From Armatimonadota bacterium (lineage in GTDB: Bacteria > Armatimonadota > UBA5829), in NCBI GenBank assembly GCA_039679645.1, contig JBDKUO010000065.1, positions 1 to 64,000 of the forward strand: 64,000 nucleotides of DNA, read 5' to 3'. The notes below the pieces were generated by a model, which was given only the letters and a program-made list of their open reading frames with translations, was not told the DNA's origin and made no database searches. Below are positions 35,721 to 45,248 of this stretch, piece after piece (the stretch's first letter is position 1; each line of letters begins with the position of its first letter). The translations under genes and the position numbers were made by a program.

Positions 35721-37910
35721 ATGTTTGGGCTTAGTATAATCGACATTGCGGTCATAATTGGGTACTTTGCCGTCACGCTGGGTATCGGTTTCTGGACAAT
35801 GCGCCGCATCAAGAACCAGGAAGACTACTTCCTTGGCGGACGCTCGTTTGGAAAGATAATCCAGACTTTTGCCGCTTTTGGGCAGGCGACTTCCGTAGAT
35901 TCCGCGGTCGGAATGACAACCACGACATTCACTAATGGCGCTGCGGCCGTATGGAGTTCTGTCTGCACGGTATTTACAGTCCCAATATACTGGATGACCT
36001 GTCCCTGGTATCGACGGCTGCGATTGCTGAGTATGGGAGACTTCTTCCGCGAGCGCTACGGCTCCAAATATATGGCCATCGTCTATGCCCTGGTCGCCTC
36101 GGTCGGTATGATGTGCATCATCTCGATTGGTTTCAATGCCATGGGCAAGACCACGGTCGCGATGACACCCAAGACCGTCAGCCAAATGACGAGTGCGGAG
36201 CGCCATGAGTATCATATGGCAAAGGAACTCAACAAGCTGGAGGCAGCCGATTTCGATACTCTGAGCGATACGCAGAAATCCAGACTTAAGGAACTGCAAA
36301 TACTCAAACCGCAGGATGTGCATTCTCACATCAGTGAGAGTGCCATTATATATATCGTATGCTTTATTGTCCTGGTATATAGCGTCGTTGGTGGCTTGCA
36401 TGCGGCATTTCTTACTGACCTGATGCAGGGAGTATTTATAATTATTCTATCCGTGATCCTGCTGCCGTTCGGGTGGACGAAGCTCAATGCCACTTATGGC
36501 GGCGCCGGTGTATTGAATGCGTTTCAACTCCTGCACCATCGTATTCCGGAATCATTTTTTGAAATCTTTGGGTCGCCATCGACCATGGATTTTACCTGGT
36601 ATTATGTCCTTGCTCTTACCATAATGACCACTATCAACGTTGCCGCACAGCCTAACCAGCTAGTGGCAATCGGATCGGCAAAAGACGAGTATACTGCTCG
36701 GCTCGGGTTCACATCCGGCATATATCTCAAACGACTGTTGACGATTTTCTGGGGGCTCTTTGGACTCTTCGCCGTCTTGCTTTACACCGGAACGGTGAGA
36801 AACCCGGATATGGTGTGGGGATATGCAACCCTCGATCTGCTTGGACCTATGAAAATGGGGCTTGTAGGACTAATGATCGCGTGTCTAATGGCAGCCCTAA
36901 TGTCTACGGCAAGCTGTCTGATGATTACGGCGTCGGGTTTGCTGACTCACAATGTATATCGAGAGCTTCTGCCGAATTTGCCTGAGCGTCATTACGTGAT
37001 CGTCGGACGTGTAATTGGCGGGGTCGTGGTCATCGGCGGAGCTATAATAGCCACTCAGTTCGCGACGATATTTGCGCAGATGAAGTTTCTTATGGAGTTC
37101 TATTCGATATTCGCCGCCAGCTTCTGGCTCGGCATGCTGTGGCGTCCGGCGACTCGGGCGGGCGCATGGGCATCGATCTGTATCGCGCTTGTTTGTTTCT
37201 TCGTGTTGCCCCTGGCAGTTCCCGCTGTTTGTCCCAGCCTGCACACGAATCACTATCTGGCAAAGATGACTCATGCAAGAGTCGTCTCTCGTGGATACAT
37301 GGCGCATCCGATGGATATCGAAGAGCGCAATACGCTGATCGCCAAATGGGACACACTCAATAAGATTGGCAAGGCGAAGGGCGAGAGACCGAAACCTATT
37401 CACGTTGGAGAGCATTTCACAAAGAAGTATGAGCTGCCCGCGAAGGAGATTTTCTGGACCCAGGGACTGAAACCAAACGCTGCAGGTGTTCTTGAAGGTC
37501 ATGGAATGCTGAACCTCGACCTGCTGCTTCTTCAAAAACTTGGATTCGATCTCTCTAAGAATCCCTATGCAGTCAATGAGACCCTGCGTGTTGTTTTTCG
37601 CACCCTGATACCGATTTTCGCTATCTTTATCGTCAGCATGTTTACGAGGCACGATAATAAAGAGGCTATCAATCGCTTCTATGCCAAGATGAAAACACCG
37701 GCGCTGCCGGACCGTGAAGCGGACGAGCGGGAACTGGCTCTTTCATATGCCGAACCGCATCGCTTCGACCACACCAAGCTCTTTCCAAAGTCCAACTGGG
37801 AGTTTCATAAGTGGGACAAGGTGGACGCAGGGGGGTTCCTACTGGCGCTTGTTGTAGGGGCCGCGATAGTCGGAGTGTTCTTCCTGTTGATGTCTATAGG
37901 AGTAAGGTAG
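35721..37910 (+). CDS. Sodium:solute symporter family transporter
   Basis: 729 residues of the SSS family (LeuT fold, about 13 helices). The N-terminus SIIDIAVIIGYFAVTLGIGFW and the sodium-site region GRSFGKIIQTFAAFGQATSVDS are typical. Two unusual hydrophilic inserts occur: about 155-210 (ERHEYHMAKELNKLEAADFD and following, helical) and about 510-620 in the second half. SSS carriers import sugars, uronates or oligosaccharides with Na+. AGGAGG lies before the ATG. Its neighbours suggest it takes up the sugar-acid products released outside by the lyase-like proteins. Confidence 0.87.
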   Translation: MFGLSIIDIAVIIGYFAVTLGIGFWTMRRIKNQEDYFLGGRSFGKIIQTFAAFGQATSVDSAVGMTTTTFTNGAAAVWSSVCTVFTVPIYWMTCPWYRRLRLLSMGDFFRERYGSKYMAIVYALVASVGMMCIISIGFNAMGKTTVAMTPKTVSQMTSAERHEYHMAKELNKLEAADFDTLSDTQKSRLKELQILKPQDVHSHISESAIIYIVCFIVLVYSVVGGLHAAFLTDLMQGVFIIILSVILLPFGWTKLNATYGGAGVLNAFQLLHHRIPESFFEIFGSPSTMDFTWYYVLALTIMTTINVAAQPNQLVAIGSAKDEYTARLGFTSGIYLKRLLTIFWGLFGLFAVLLYTGTVRNPDMVWGYATLDLLGPMKMGLVGLMIACLMAALMSTASCLMITASGLLTHNVYRELLPNLPERHYVIVGRVIGGVVVIGGAIIATQFATIFAQMKFLMEFYSIFAASFWLGMLWRPATRAGAWASICIALVCFFVLPLAVPAVCPSLHTNHYLAKMTHARVVSRGYMAHPMDIEERNTLIAKWDTLNKIGKAKGERPKPIHVGEHFTKKYELPAKEIFWTQGLKPNAAGVLEGHGMLNLDLLLLQKLGFDLSKNPYAVNETLRVVFRTLIPIFAIFIVSMFTRHDNKEAINRFYAKMKTPALPDREADERELALSYAEPHRFDHTKLFPKSNWEFHKWDKVDAGGFLLALVVGAAIVGVFFLLMSIGVR

Positions 37911-37926
37911 TTTTGGAGGTTACGAA

Positions 37927-39267
37927 ATGATATCTATAATAAAACGGCATATACCGGCATTAATGGCCTGCTGTCTTTTGGGGCTAATCTTCGCGGGATC
38001 GGCTGCCGGTAAGGAGTCAAACGTGCTCGATAAGATTGATGTGGCGCCCGTGTGGGCAGGTCACAACGTTGGCTTTGCATTGCTTACTTACGGCGAAGAT
38101 CAGTTCGTAGCCTTCTACGACAAAGACAGGCAGATGACTCTCGCGCAGCGCAAACTGAGTGAGCACAAATGGAAGTTTGCCAAGCTGCCAGAGAAAGTAG
38201 GCTGGGACAGTCACAACTACATAACAATGACCATCGATCATGACGGCTATTTGCACGTCAGTGGAAATATGCACGTCCTGCCTCTCGTTTATTTCCGTTC
38301 TCGAAAGCCGCTTGATATAACGACCATGGAACGGGTCAAGCATATGACAGGCTCCCAGGAAGACCGGACCACATATCCGACTTTCTTTCAGGGGCCAGAT
38401 GATGAGCTGATCTTTACTTACCGCGATGGCGAGAGCGGTTCGGGTAATCAGATTTACAACGTCTATGATTTGAAAACGCAAACTTGGCATCGATTGCTCA
38501 ATACGCCTCTTATTGACGGCGAGGGCAAGAGCAACGCTTACATCGATGGCCCCGTCGTTGGGCCGGATGGGTGGTATCACATGTGCTGGGTCTGGCGTGA
38601 CACCTTTAATTGTGAGACAAATCACGACCCGTCTTATGCAAAAAGCCCGGATATGGTCCACTGGTATACAGCCGCCGGAAAGCCGCTGGATCTGCCCATT
38701 ACCTATAAAACGGCTGAAATCGTCGATCCGATCCCCATGCGTGATGGGCTGATCAATATGAATATAAAGATGGGCTTCGATTCACAAAAGAGACCGATCA
38801 TTACATATCACAAGTTCGATAAGGACGGTAACACGCAGGCATACAATGCCCGCTTTGAAGACGGCATGTGGAAGATATACCAGATTACCAACTGGAAATA
38901 CCGATGGTGGTTCGAAGGCGGCGGCTCAATAACTGCCGATATCAAGATATCGGAGGCAAAGCCCGGCGGACCGGGCCGGTTGTTGCAGACCTATAATCAC
39001 AAGAAATATGGCAGCAGGAAATTGGTGCTGGATGAGGCCACTATGGAAATAGTCTCAAACACCAAAATACCTACTGTGATCGAGCAAAAACCGGAAGGCA
39101 CGTTTCCCGGGTTGGCTGTCAGGACCCGCGACGACATTGGAAAGAGCCCGGAGGCCGGTATAAGATATATGCTTGACTGGGAGACGCTGGGCACAAACCG
39201 CGACCAACCGCGCGAAGGCGAGCTTCCGCCGCCGAGCATGCTGCGTGTCTATAAACTCAAGATGTAA
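37927..39267 (+). CDS. Secreted BNR-4 repeat beta-propeller (candidate polysaccharide lyase)
   Basis: 446 residues with a signal peptide (about 1-28). The body reads as a seven-bladed propeller of the BNR_4 type, with SPDMVHWYTAAGKPLDLPI and ITYHKFDKDGN blades and conserved HN/H residues (SHNYITMTIDHDGYLHVSGNMH, about 98-119). This family includes ulvan/uronan lyases (PL24/PL25-like) as well as uncharacterised proteins. Starts 16 nt after the symporter stop with TTGGAGG before the ATG. Predicted to act outside the cytoplasm on a uronic-acid-containing glycan. The lyase identity is an inference. Confidence 0.7.
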   Translation: MISIIKRHIPALMACCLLGLIFAGSAAGKESNVLDKIDVAPVWAGHNVGFALLTYGEDQFVAFYDKDRQMTLAQRKLSEHKWKFAKLPEKVGWDSHNYITMTIDHDGYLHVSGNMHVLPLVYFRSRKPLDITTMERVKHMTGSQEDRTTYPTFFQGPDDELIFTYRDGESGSGNQIYNVYDLKTQTWHRLLNTPLIDGEGKSNAYIDGPVVGPDGWYHMCWVWRDTFNCETNHDPSYAKSPDMVHWYTAAGKPLDLPITYKTAEIVDPIPMRDGLINMNIKMGFDSQKRPIITYHKFDKDGNTQAYNARFEDGMWKIYQITNWKYRWWFEGGGSITADIKISEAKPGGPGRLLQTYNHKKYGSRKLVLDEATMEIVSNTKIPTVIEQKPEGTFPGLAVRTRDDIGKSPEAGIRYMLDWETLGTNRDQPREGELPPPSMLRVYKLKM

Positions 39268-39385
39268 GTGGCAGGTCATGATTGATAATCGGTAAAAATA
39301 GCGTTATAAGACAATATTTGCATCGCGCTACCCCATGGTGTTCAGCATAATCTGACATGGTATGAATTAGGTGTGTTTCTCTTCA

Positions 39386-39394
39386 TGCTATACT
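39386..39394 (+). promoter_or_regulatory. Extended -10 promoter for the AraC-type gene
   Basis: TGcTATACT gives an extended -10 element just upstream of the AraC-family gene, placing the transcription start near 39401 and a very short leader before the ATG at 39416. Confidence 0.4.
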
Positions 39395-39415
39395 AAGTTT
39401 ATGAGGATGTCCCAT

Positions 39416-40285
39416 ATGACAAAAAGGATAGAATCCTACGATTACAAACCGGAAAAAACGTGGCAGGACCAGTTGCTGGAATCGCTTAATGAGCCGACAG
39501 TCATTTTCGGCCAGAACATGTCCGTGCATACCGCACGAATGGTCAGTGGACATACGCATGATTTCTGGCAGTTGGACTACGTAAGCAAAGGCAGCGGCAC
39601 TATAGGAATAGCAAGCACGGAGCAGCCCGTGAGACAGGGTGATTTGTTCGTATTGAATCCCGGCGACTTGCATGAATTCACTTCGTCAAAAGATCAGCCC
39701 ATCGAGCGAATCATGCTCAAGTTCTCATTGGGCAAAAAGTGGCTGAATGTACGCATTCCAAATTATCTCGGTAACCTGACGCGACTTCCGCGCGGCCAGC
39801 AGCGCGAGTTGGAGTTCTATCTGCGACGAGCGTGCATAGAGGCGAACAAGCCCGATAAGGCAAATATTCAAATTGCATCGGCTCTGCTCAAGGGATTTCT
39901 CATTAGCTCGATGCGCTACCTAAAGGAGGTCGACGTTGTCGCCGGCGAATGCGGGCAGCATGGAAGCAGCCAGCGTGTTCTCGACTACATTCGAAAGCAC
40001 TACGACAAGCGTCTGACTCTGAGCGAGCTTGCGAATATGTGCGGGCTGCATCCTCAATATTTTTGCCACAGGTTTTCGGTGGAGATAGGAATGTCGCCGA
40101 TGGTCGCACTGAGTAACGAGAGAATCGAGGCGGCGAAGAAGCTTCTTGCCAACACATATCTACCTATTGCTGAAGTAGCGGCCAGGGTCGGCTACAATGA
40201 CGCATATCACTTCTCAAAGCGATTCAAGCAGATCACCGGGCTGTCTCCCAAGCATTACAGGGATCAAAGCGACCATAATATCTGA
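39416..40285 (+). CDS. AraC-family transcriptional regulator
   Basis: 289 residues: an N-terminal cupin-type sensor domain (about 30-150, HTHDFWQLDYVSKGSGT and NPGDLHEFTSS) and a C-terminal double helix-turn-helix (about 185-285) with TLSELANMCGLHPQYFCHRF and IAEVAARVGYNDAYHFSKRFKQITGLSP. This build suits a sugar-binding activator. It lies between the two convergent operons of the uronate island and probably controls one or both. Start chosen at 39416, with GAGG 9 nt upstream; ATGs at 39401 and 39407 are alternatives. It abuts the heparinase-like gene with no gap. Confidence 0.9.
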   Translation: MTKRIESYDYKPEKTWQDQLLESLNEPTVIFGQNMSVHTARMVSGHTHDFWQLDYVSKGSGTIGIASTEQPVRQGDLFVLNPGDLHEFTSSKDQPIERIMLKFSLGKKWLNVRIPNYLGNLTRLPRGQQRELEFYLRRACIEANKPDKANIQIASALLKGFLISSMRYLKEVDVVAGECGQHGSSQRVLDYIRKHYDKRLTLSELANMCGLHPQYFCHRFSVEIGMSPMVALSNERIEAAKKLLANTYLPIAEVAARVGYNDAYHFSKRFKQITGLSPKHYRDQSDHNI

Positions 40286-42133
40286 TCATTTCCACGCATC
40301 CAATGCTGTCAACTCAGGCAGCTTATCCATCTTGCTGTGCGGGCTGAATATTACCACGACTCGTGTTTTTGCGGTCTTTTCGGGCATCCGAATGAGGAGC
40401 TTTCTCTCATTGGTGAGCGGCCTGTAAGGTCTGTTGAGCTTGACCTCTTCCACTATAAAATGCGTTCCTGCAGGGCTGAGCAAATATACATGCATTGTCT
40501 TGCCGGCCAGAGTGAGGGTGGCATGGGTGCCTGCCGGATCGATATTTACTACTGCGCTGGTATGTATGGACCAAACGATATTTGCAGACTCCTGCACCTC
40601 GATTTCGTCCTGGACCAGTACTTGGCGTCTCTTGTCTCGAAGGGCAATTCCGCGAATAACTTGCTTTGCGCCATTTTGAGTATATGCGCTAGTCAGATCG
40701 GCGATTGCAAATGCGTGATCTTTCACCGAGACATACTTCGTGATCGGGGCAGTGGCGTTCAGGTCCTGGTTTGCGCCGTCGAACGTGATGGTGTTGTGAC
40801 CTGGGGTGGATAATCGATAGTAGGACCAGCGCTTTACGGGGACAAAATAGTATGGCAGGTTGTAACTGTCCGAGCCAAGGTCATCGGCCCAACGCACACC
40901 GTCAGCATCAAGAACAAAACTGCCGAGGTCCAAATGAGCATGGTTCGCGCTGTTTGAACCCGCCTTGAACCCTACAAATATTGCATTTGGATCGGTCCAT
41001 GATGATCTGAATGTTGCCACGCCAACATTAGAGTAGAGTGTGTCCAGAGGTGTTGAGGCAATATCTTGTTCACTTCCGCTCGGGTCAAACCATATGAGGT
41101 CGAATGCGCTGATGTCTCCAGCTTTTGGGGCCTTGCGAGCGAGATATGCATACGCTGGGTCAGCATACCATCGGGCAAGACCGTAAAGACATGTGCGCAT
41201 GTTGATGCCGGTGGCCGAATCGGCAAAATCAAATTCTTTTCCCGTTGAGCCGGTAAGAATCTGCGGGTAGTAGCCGGTTTTGCGCATCCCCGGATACTCC
41301 ATCACTCCCATATCCGTTCCCAAGGCAGAGCGAAGGGCATATGCCGCGAAAAGAGTGTAGTGGGTCGCATATTCCCAGTAGTTGGTTCCTTCGGGCCACG
41401 CGCCATCGGGCGCATACGTAGCCATGGCCAGCGGCAGGCTCTTTAAGGCATACGAGATAATCTTTTTCGCAAGCGAGGGCTCTTCGTCCGCGACGGCCAG
41501 CGCCCCAAGTATCATTCCGCCGTTGCACACGTTGTTCCAATTGAAAGGTGACTTTGTCCACCACTCATTCGTTCTATAAAGTGCAAGCGCCGGGTCAAGG
41601 CCTTTCTTAACAATAGCGGTCCTGATGAGTGCTCGATCCTCGGGCGTCATAGCATCGTACAGCCAATCGTAGCCAAAAGCCATGGCAGCCGTCATTTCCG
41701 CCACATCCAGAAAATGAGGCGAGTTCCAGTCGACAAATACAGCGGCTGCGCGCATCTCTTTGATTGCCCTTGCGGCCCACTTAGGGTCGTTGTCGAGCCT
41801 GTACAGCAGGCCCAGCGTGGTCACTCGATCAAGCACCGCGCGGCTCACATACAACAGTCGCGGGCCATTGAGTATTCTCTCAACCGGCTTTGCATCGAGA
41901 ATGGCGTCACCATGTTTGCTGAGACTTTCCAGATAACCGGCGGCAATGGGGTTTTGTTTTACGGTTTTCCGAATCACATGTATATCGGATTGTGTGAGTA
42001 TGATTCTAGGATGAGACTTGAGCGGATTACCCGGAAGATTCCCAGCGTCTTGCGCAAATGAATCGCCAGATGCGCTAATGGTAACCATCAACAAGAACAG
42101 ACATATAGCAACGAAGAGACTGTGATTATACAT
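40286..42133 (-). CDS. Secreted heparinase II/III-like lyase
   Basis: 615 residues with a signal peptide (about 1-27). An (alpha/alpha) toroid (about 45-350; WWTKSPFNWNNVCNGGMILGALA, YWEYATHYTLFAAYALRSALG) and a beta-sandwich with NHAHLDLGSFVLDADGVRWADDLG (about 395) match heparinase II/III and alginate-lyase-like enzymes. It differs from the 11.9-kb homologue (740 residues). GGAGG is 4 nt from the ATG at 42133; the upstream ATG lies within the kinase gene. Last of the KDPG aldolase-KDG kinase operon, so the lyase probably releases unsaturated uronates that end as KDG. Confidence 0.82.
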   Translation of the reverse strand: MYNHSLFVAICLFLLMVTISASGDSFAQDAGNLPGNPLKSHPRIILTQSDIHVIRKTVKQNPIAAGYLESLSKHGDAILDAKPVERILNGPRLLYVSRAVLDRVTTLGLLYRLDNDPKWAARAIKEMRAAAVFVDWNSPHFLDVAEMTAAMAFGYDWLYDAMTPEDRALIRTAIVKKGLDPALALYRTNEWWTKSPFNWNNVCNGGMILGALAVADEEPSLAKKIISYALKSLPLAMATYAPDGAWPEGTNYWEYATHYTLFAAYALRSALGTDMGVMEYPGMRKTGYYPQILTGSTGKEFDFADSATGINMRTCLYGLARWYADPAYAYLARKAPKAGDISAFDLIWFDPSGSEQDIASTPLDTLYSNVGVATFRSSWTDPNAIFVGFKAGSNSANHAHLDLGSFVLDADGVRWADDLGSDSYNLPYYFVPVKRWSYYRLSTPGHNTITFDGANQDLNATAPITKYVSVKDHAFAIADLTSAYTQNGAKQVIRGIALRDKRRQVLVQDEIEVQESANIVWSIHTSAVVNIDPAGTHATLTLAGKTMHVYLLSPAGTHFIVEEVKLNRPYRPLTNERKLLIRMPEKTAKTRVVVIFSPHSKMDKLPELTALDAWK

Positions 42134-42146
42134 GATGCCTCCGGCG

Positions 42147-43178
42147 TTATCGCTGGACCCTTCCGGAAGCATCGCCTCCGGCGAGCTTTTCGACCTCAGA
42201 AACAGTCACTCGGTTGAAGTCGCCGATGATCGAGTGTTTCAGGCAGCTCGCCGCGACTGCGAACTCCAGTGCTTCCTGATGTCCCATCTCGGTCACAAGA
42301 CCATATATAAGCCCGGCCGCGAACGAATCACCGCCGCCCACTCGATCGACAATATCGGTGATGTCATAATGTTTGCTTGTGTGAAATTCCTTGCGATCGT
42401 GAAGACACGCCGACCAGCCGTTGTGGTCAGCGCTTTTGCTTTCCCTGAGTGTGATTGCAATCATCTTCAGATTAGGAAACTCATCCAAAACCTTGCCTGC
42501 CAGGGACTCATAGCTCGACTTGTCGAGTTGGCCTCGTTCAACCTCTACATCTATCTTGACGCCAAGCGATTTCTGACAGTCTTCCTCGTTCGCAATACCG
42601 ACGTCCACGTATTTGACCAGCTCTCGCATCACTTCGGGAGCCGATTTGCCGTATTTCCACAGTTTACCGCGATAGTTGAAATCGCAGGAGACAGTGAGCC
42701 CCATCTCCCTGGCTGTCTTCACCGCCTCCATAGAAAGCTCAGCCGCCGATGCACTCAAGGCCGGTGTGATGCCCGAGATATGGAACCATTTTGCGCCGGA
42801 AAATGCGCTTTTCCAATCTATTGTCCCAGGTTGGGCAATAGCTATGGCTGATCCTGCGCGGTCATAGACGACCTTTGATGCCCGCTGGTTTGCTCCACTT
42901 TCCAGAAAGTAAATTCCGACCCTGCCTGCGCCGCGCGCGATCAGTGAAGTGTCGACATTGAAACGGCGCAGTTCTCCGATGCACGCATCCGCGATATCGT
43001 TGTCCGGCAAGACTGTTGCGAATGCCGCATCCAGACCGAAGTTGGCGAGTGATACCGCGACATTCGCCTCACCGCCTCCGAACGTCGCTTCCAAGACCGG
43101 CGATTGAAATAACCTTTCAGCCCCGGGAGACTTGAGCCTGAGCATTACCTCGCCAAAAGTGATTATACGCTGTGCCAT
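42147..43178 (-). CDS. kdgK: 2-keto-3-deoxygluconate kinase (PfkB family)
   Basis: 343 residues of ribokinase/PfkB type: [13 protein letters not shown] at the N-terminus (KdgK-like opening), [12 protein letters not shown], and the ATP-site with catalytic Asp in [13 protein letters not shown] (about 282-294). The substrate loop [22 protein letters not shown] matches KDG kinases. It phosphorylates 2-keto-3-deoxygluconate to KDPG. The aldolase gene upstream and the lyase gene downstream make the pathway assignment strong. Stop lies 13 nt before the heparinase-like start. Slightly longer than the usual 310-320 residues. Confidence 0.9.
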   Translation of the reverse strand: MAQRIITFGEVMLRLKSPGAERLFQSPVLEATFGGGEANVAVSLANFGLDAAFATVLPDNDIADACIGELRRFNVDTSLIARGAGRVGIYFLESGANQRASKVVYDRAGSAIAIAQPGTIDWKSAFSGAKWFHISGITPALSASAAELSMEAVKTAREMGLTVSCDFNYRGKLWKYGKSAPEVMRELVKYVDVGIANEEDCQKSLGVKIDVEVERGQLDKSSYESLAGKVLDEFPNLKMIAITLRESKSADHNGWSACLHDRKEFHTSKHYDITDIVDRVGGGDSFAAGLIYGLVTEMGHQEALEFAVAASCLKHSIIGDFNRVTVSEVEKLAGGDASGRVQR

Positions 43179-43226
43179 TCTATATCTTGCCTTTCTACTT
43201 TTTATGCAGCAGATGAAATGTAAACC

Positions 43227-43862
43227 CTAACGTGCTGACGATACTATAGCAACCGCCTCGCGCGTTATGCGGGTGATTTCATTGAAGTTGCCGCTCTTAA
43301 TCAGATCGGCCTTCACCATCCAACTACCGCCGCAGGCAAGAACCTTGCCGAACGATAGGTAATCCTTCAAGTTTGCTGCGTTAATGCCGCCTGTCGGAAT
43401 AAATTTCATCATTGAATACGGAGCGCATATAGCCTTGAGAGTTTTGACTCCTCCAAAAGCTTCAGCCGGAAAGAATTTGACCACATCAAGATTTAGGCCA
43501 AGAGCCATTTCTATTTCGGTTGGAGTGCTGCAGCCGGGCGTTACAGCAACACCCTTTTCTTGGCAAAACTTAACGACAGCCGGGTTAAGACCGGGGCTGA
43601 CTATGAACCGAGCGCCTGCCATAATTGCTTTATCAGCCTGCTGGGTCGTAAGCACTGTCCCGGCGCCGACAAGAACCTCGGGCAGTTCGGATGATACGGC
43701 CCGTATGGCGTCTTCGGCGGCGGCAGTTCTAAAAGTAATTTCGGCCAGGGGCAGGCCGCCATCTTTGAGTGCTCGGCAAAGTGGGACGGCGTCCTTTGCA
43801 TTCTCAATCACAACGACGGGCACTATGCCCAATTGTTCTATGGTTCTTAAGACATCGTGCAT
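43227..43862 (-). CDS. eda: KDPG/KHG aldolase
   Basis: 211 residues, class I aldolase barrel. Marks: LGIVPVVVIENA, Glu in LAEITFRTAAA, GAGTVLTTQQADKAIMAGA, FIVSPGLNPAVVKFCQ, TPGCSTPTEIEMAL, and the Schiff-base Lys in LDVVKFFPAEAFGG. It splits KDPG into pyruvate and glyceraldehyde-3-phosphate. I start at 43862 (AGGA 7 nt upstream, family-length N-terminus); an ATG at 43898, giving 12 more residues, is possible. First gene of the KDG operon, behind a clear promoter. Confidence 0.9.
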   Translation of the reverse strand: MHDVLRTIEQLGIVPVVVIENAKDAVPLCRALKDGGLPLAEITFRTAAAEDAIRAVSSELPEVLVGAGTVLTTQQADKAIMAGARFIVSPGLNPAVVKFCQEKGVAVTPGCSTPTEIEMALGLNLDVVKFFPAEAFGGVKTLKAICAPYSMMKFIPTGGINAANLKDYLSFGKVLACGGSWMVKADLIKSGNFNEITRITREAVAIVSSAR

Positions 43863-43919
43863 TGATTTATCCTGAATCTCCGCGGTTTTTCCGCTCATGA
43901 TGTATACCTGTTGTATTCC

Positions 43920-43948
43920 AGTATATTGCACATGAGCATTGACTACAA
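43920..43948 (-). promoter_or_regulatory. Sigma-70-type promoter of the KDG operon
   Basis: Read on the minus strand: TTGTAG (43948-43943), a 17-bp spacer, TATACT (43925-43920). Transcription would start near 43913. A five-of-six match to both hexamers and the right spacing support it. Confidence 0.65.
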
Positions 43949-44288
43949 TGGATTTTTGTAAGGATAAACAAATACTCGATGTAAAATTGTGATGTGGCGG
44001 ACGGAACATATCGAACTATTTATCTCAAGGAGTGCAAGCTACCCATGAAGCGCCACAGATCAATGCAAACACTTCGCAAACTTATCGCGCACAGGTTGAG
44101 ATAACACTGTCTGTGGGGAGCTGTGCTGAGAAGAAACGATTGGTGAGGTTGTAAAAAATAGCTCCGGACGATCTCGAAGTTGAAATCAACCGAAGCCATT
44201 GATGAATACAGTGGGAGCGGCAGAAGAGCTTATTGCGAACTATCCACCACTTAGAATGCGTGCTCTTGAGGTTAGAAGGGCGAAGTCT
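43949..44288. other. Spacer without a recognised gene
   Basis: Between the KDG operon promoter and the PEP-CTERM gene (about 340 nt) I see no ORF with family features, no strong hairpin and no tRNA. A very short plus-strand ORF beginning ATGAAGCGCCACAG (44045) has no support. Confidence 0.5.
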
Positions 44289-44861
44289 CTACGCCATCTT
44301 TCGTCGCCACATGATGCAACCTACTCCACTGATGCCACAAAGCAAGGCGAGAATGGAGGAAGGCTCGGGGATAACAGTAATGAGGACGTCGGTTGCATTT
44401 AGAGGGACTGAATACCCAACGTTGCCATAAGGAACCCAATGATCAAATGCATATGATTCCTCCATTGAGTTGTTCCACCTGGTTATATAGGCGCAAACAC
44501 CAACACTACTGTATGAATACGTGGTGCCCGTTCGGACGGAAGGCACATCGAATGTAAACAAAGTGAACGTCCTGCTCTGGTTAATCCTGATCTCCTGAGA
44601 ATCGTAGACGGGGACATATGTCAATGGTGGATCACCGCCTTTTTGTCCATAAATTGATCCGATTCTACATATGCTCAACGTGGGGTCCTGAGATATGCTT
44701 GTGACAGTGAACGAGATATTGAGGCGTTGTCCTGGTGACCCAGCCAGATGGATTGACGTAGGAGTTACACTAGCAAATGGAGTGAGATCATCTGCTAGAG
44801 CTGGATTAAGTGCTGCAATTCCTAGAAACGCAAACAATATCGCAATTGATATGGGTTTCAT
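44289..44861 (-). CDS. Secreted PEP-CTERM anchored protein
   Basis: 190 residues. Signal peptide (ISIAILFAFLGIAALNPALA), a Thr/Ser-rich beta-type body with four cysteines, then a PEP-CTERM tail: IPEPSSILALLCGISGVGC followed by WRRK. Such tails are processed by an exosortase and the proteins are sent to the cell surface or extracellular matrix. The exosortase is not in the window. AAGGAG lies 5 nt from the ATG at 44861; an ATG six codons earlier is possible. Function of the body is unknown. Confidence 0.85.
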   Translation of the reverse strand: MKPISIAILFAFLGIAALNPALADDLTPFASVTPTSIHLAGSPGQRLNISFTVTSISQDPTLSICRIGSIYGQKGGDPPLTYVPVYDSQEIRINQSRTFTLFTFDVPSVRTGTTYSYSSVGVCAYITRWNNSMEESYAFDHWVPYGNVGYSVPLNATDVLITVIPEPSSILALLCGISGVGCIMWRRKMA

Positions 44862-45000
44862 TGAATCTCCTTCGCTCATTTTGGAGCCTATTGAAGTGTT
44901 ATGATAATAAAGAAGCCTAGTACTCGAGTAATCCCGAAACTGCTGGGCTTTATTTGCATTATATCACATGGCTGGCAGGCATTGGGTTGGCATACAACAA

Positions 45001-45032
45001 AAAAAGCCGACCCTTACGGATCGGCTTTTTTT
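45001..45032 (-). terminator. Terminator downstream of the initiator tRNA
   Basis: AGCCGA...TCGGCT stem (45005-45010/45021-45026, with one mismatch and a CC/GG extension) around a TTAC loop, flanked by A-run and T-run on both sides. It follows the minus-strand tRNA end by 6 nt and could act in both directions. Confidence 0.85.
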
Positions 45033-45037
45033 GTTCG

Positions 45038-45114
<77 letters not shown>

Positions 45115-45125
45115 TCGACTTAAAT

Positions 45126-45154
45126 AGTATACCACTCTGGAGAGTTTCTGTAAA
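45126..45154 (-). promoter_or_regulatory. Sigma-70-type promoter for tRNA-fMet
   Basis: Minus strand: TTTACA (45154-45149), 17-bp spacer, TATACT (45131-45126). The start point would fall a few bases before the tRNA 5' end. Confidence 0.8.
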
Positions 45155-45248
45155 GCGTTTCTGGATCGACTTTTCTAATAAATGGCCGCCTGCTGAAAAT
45201 TAACGCGCAGAAGAGCTAGAAACTCTTCCGCGCGTTACGATTATTGCA

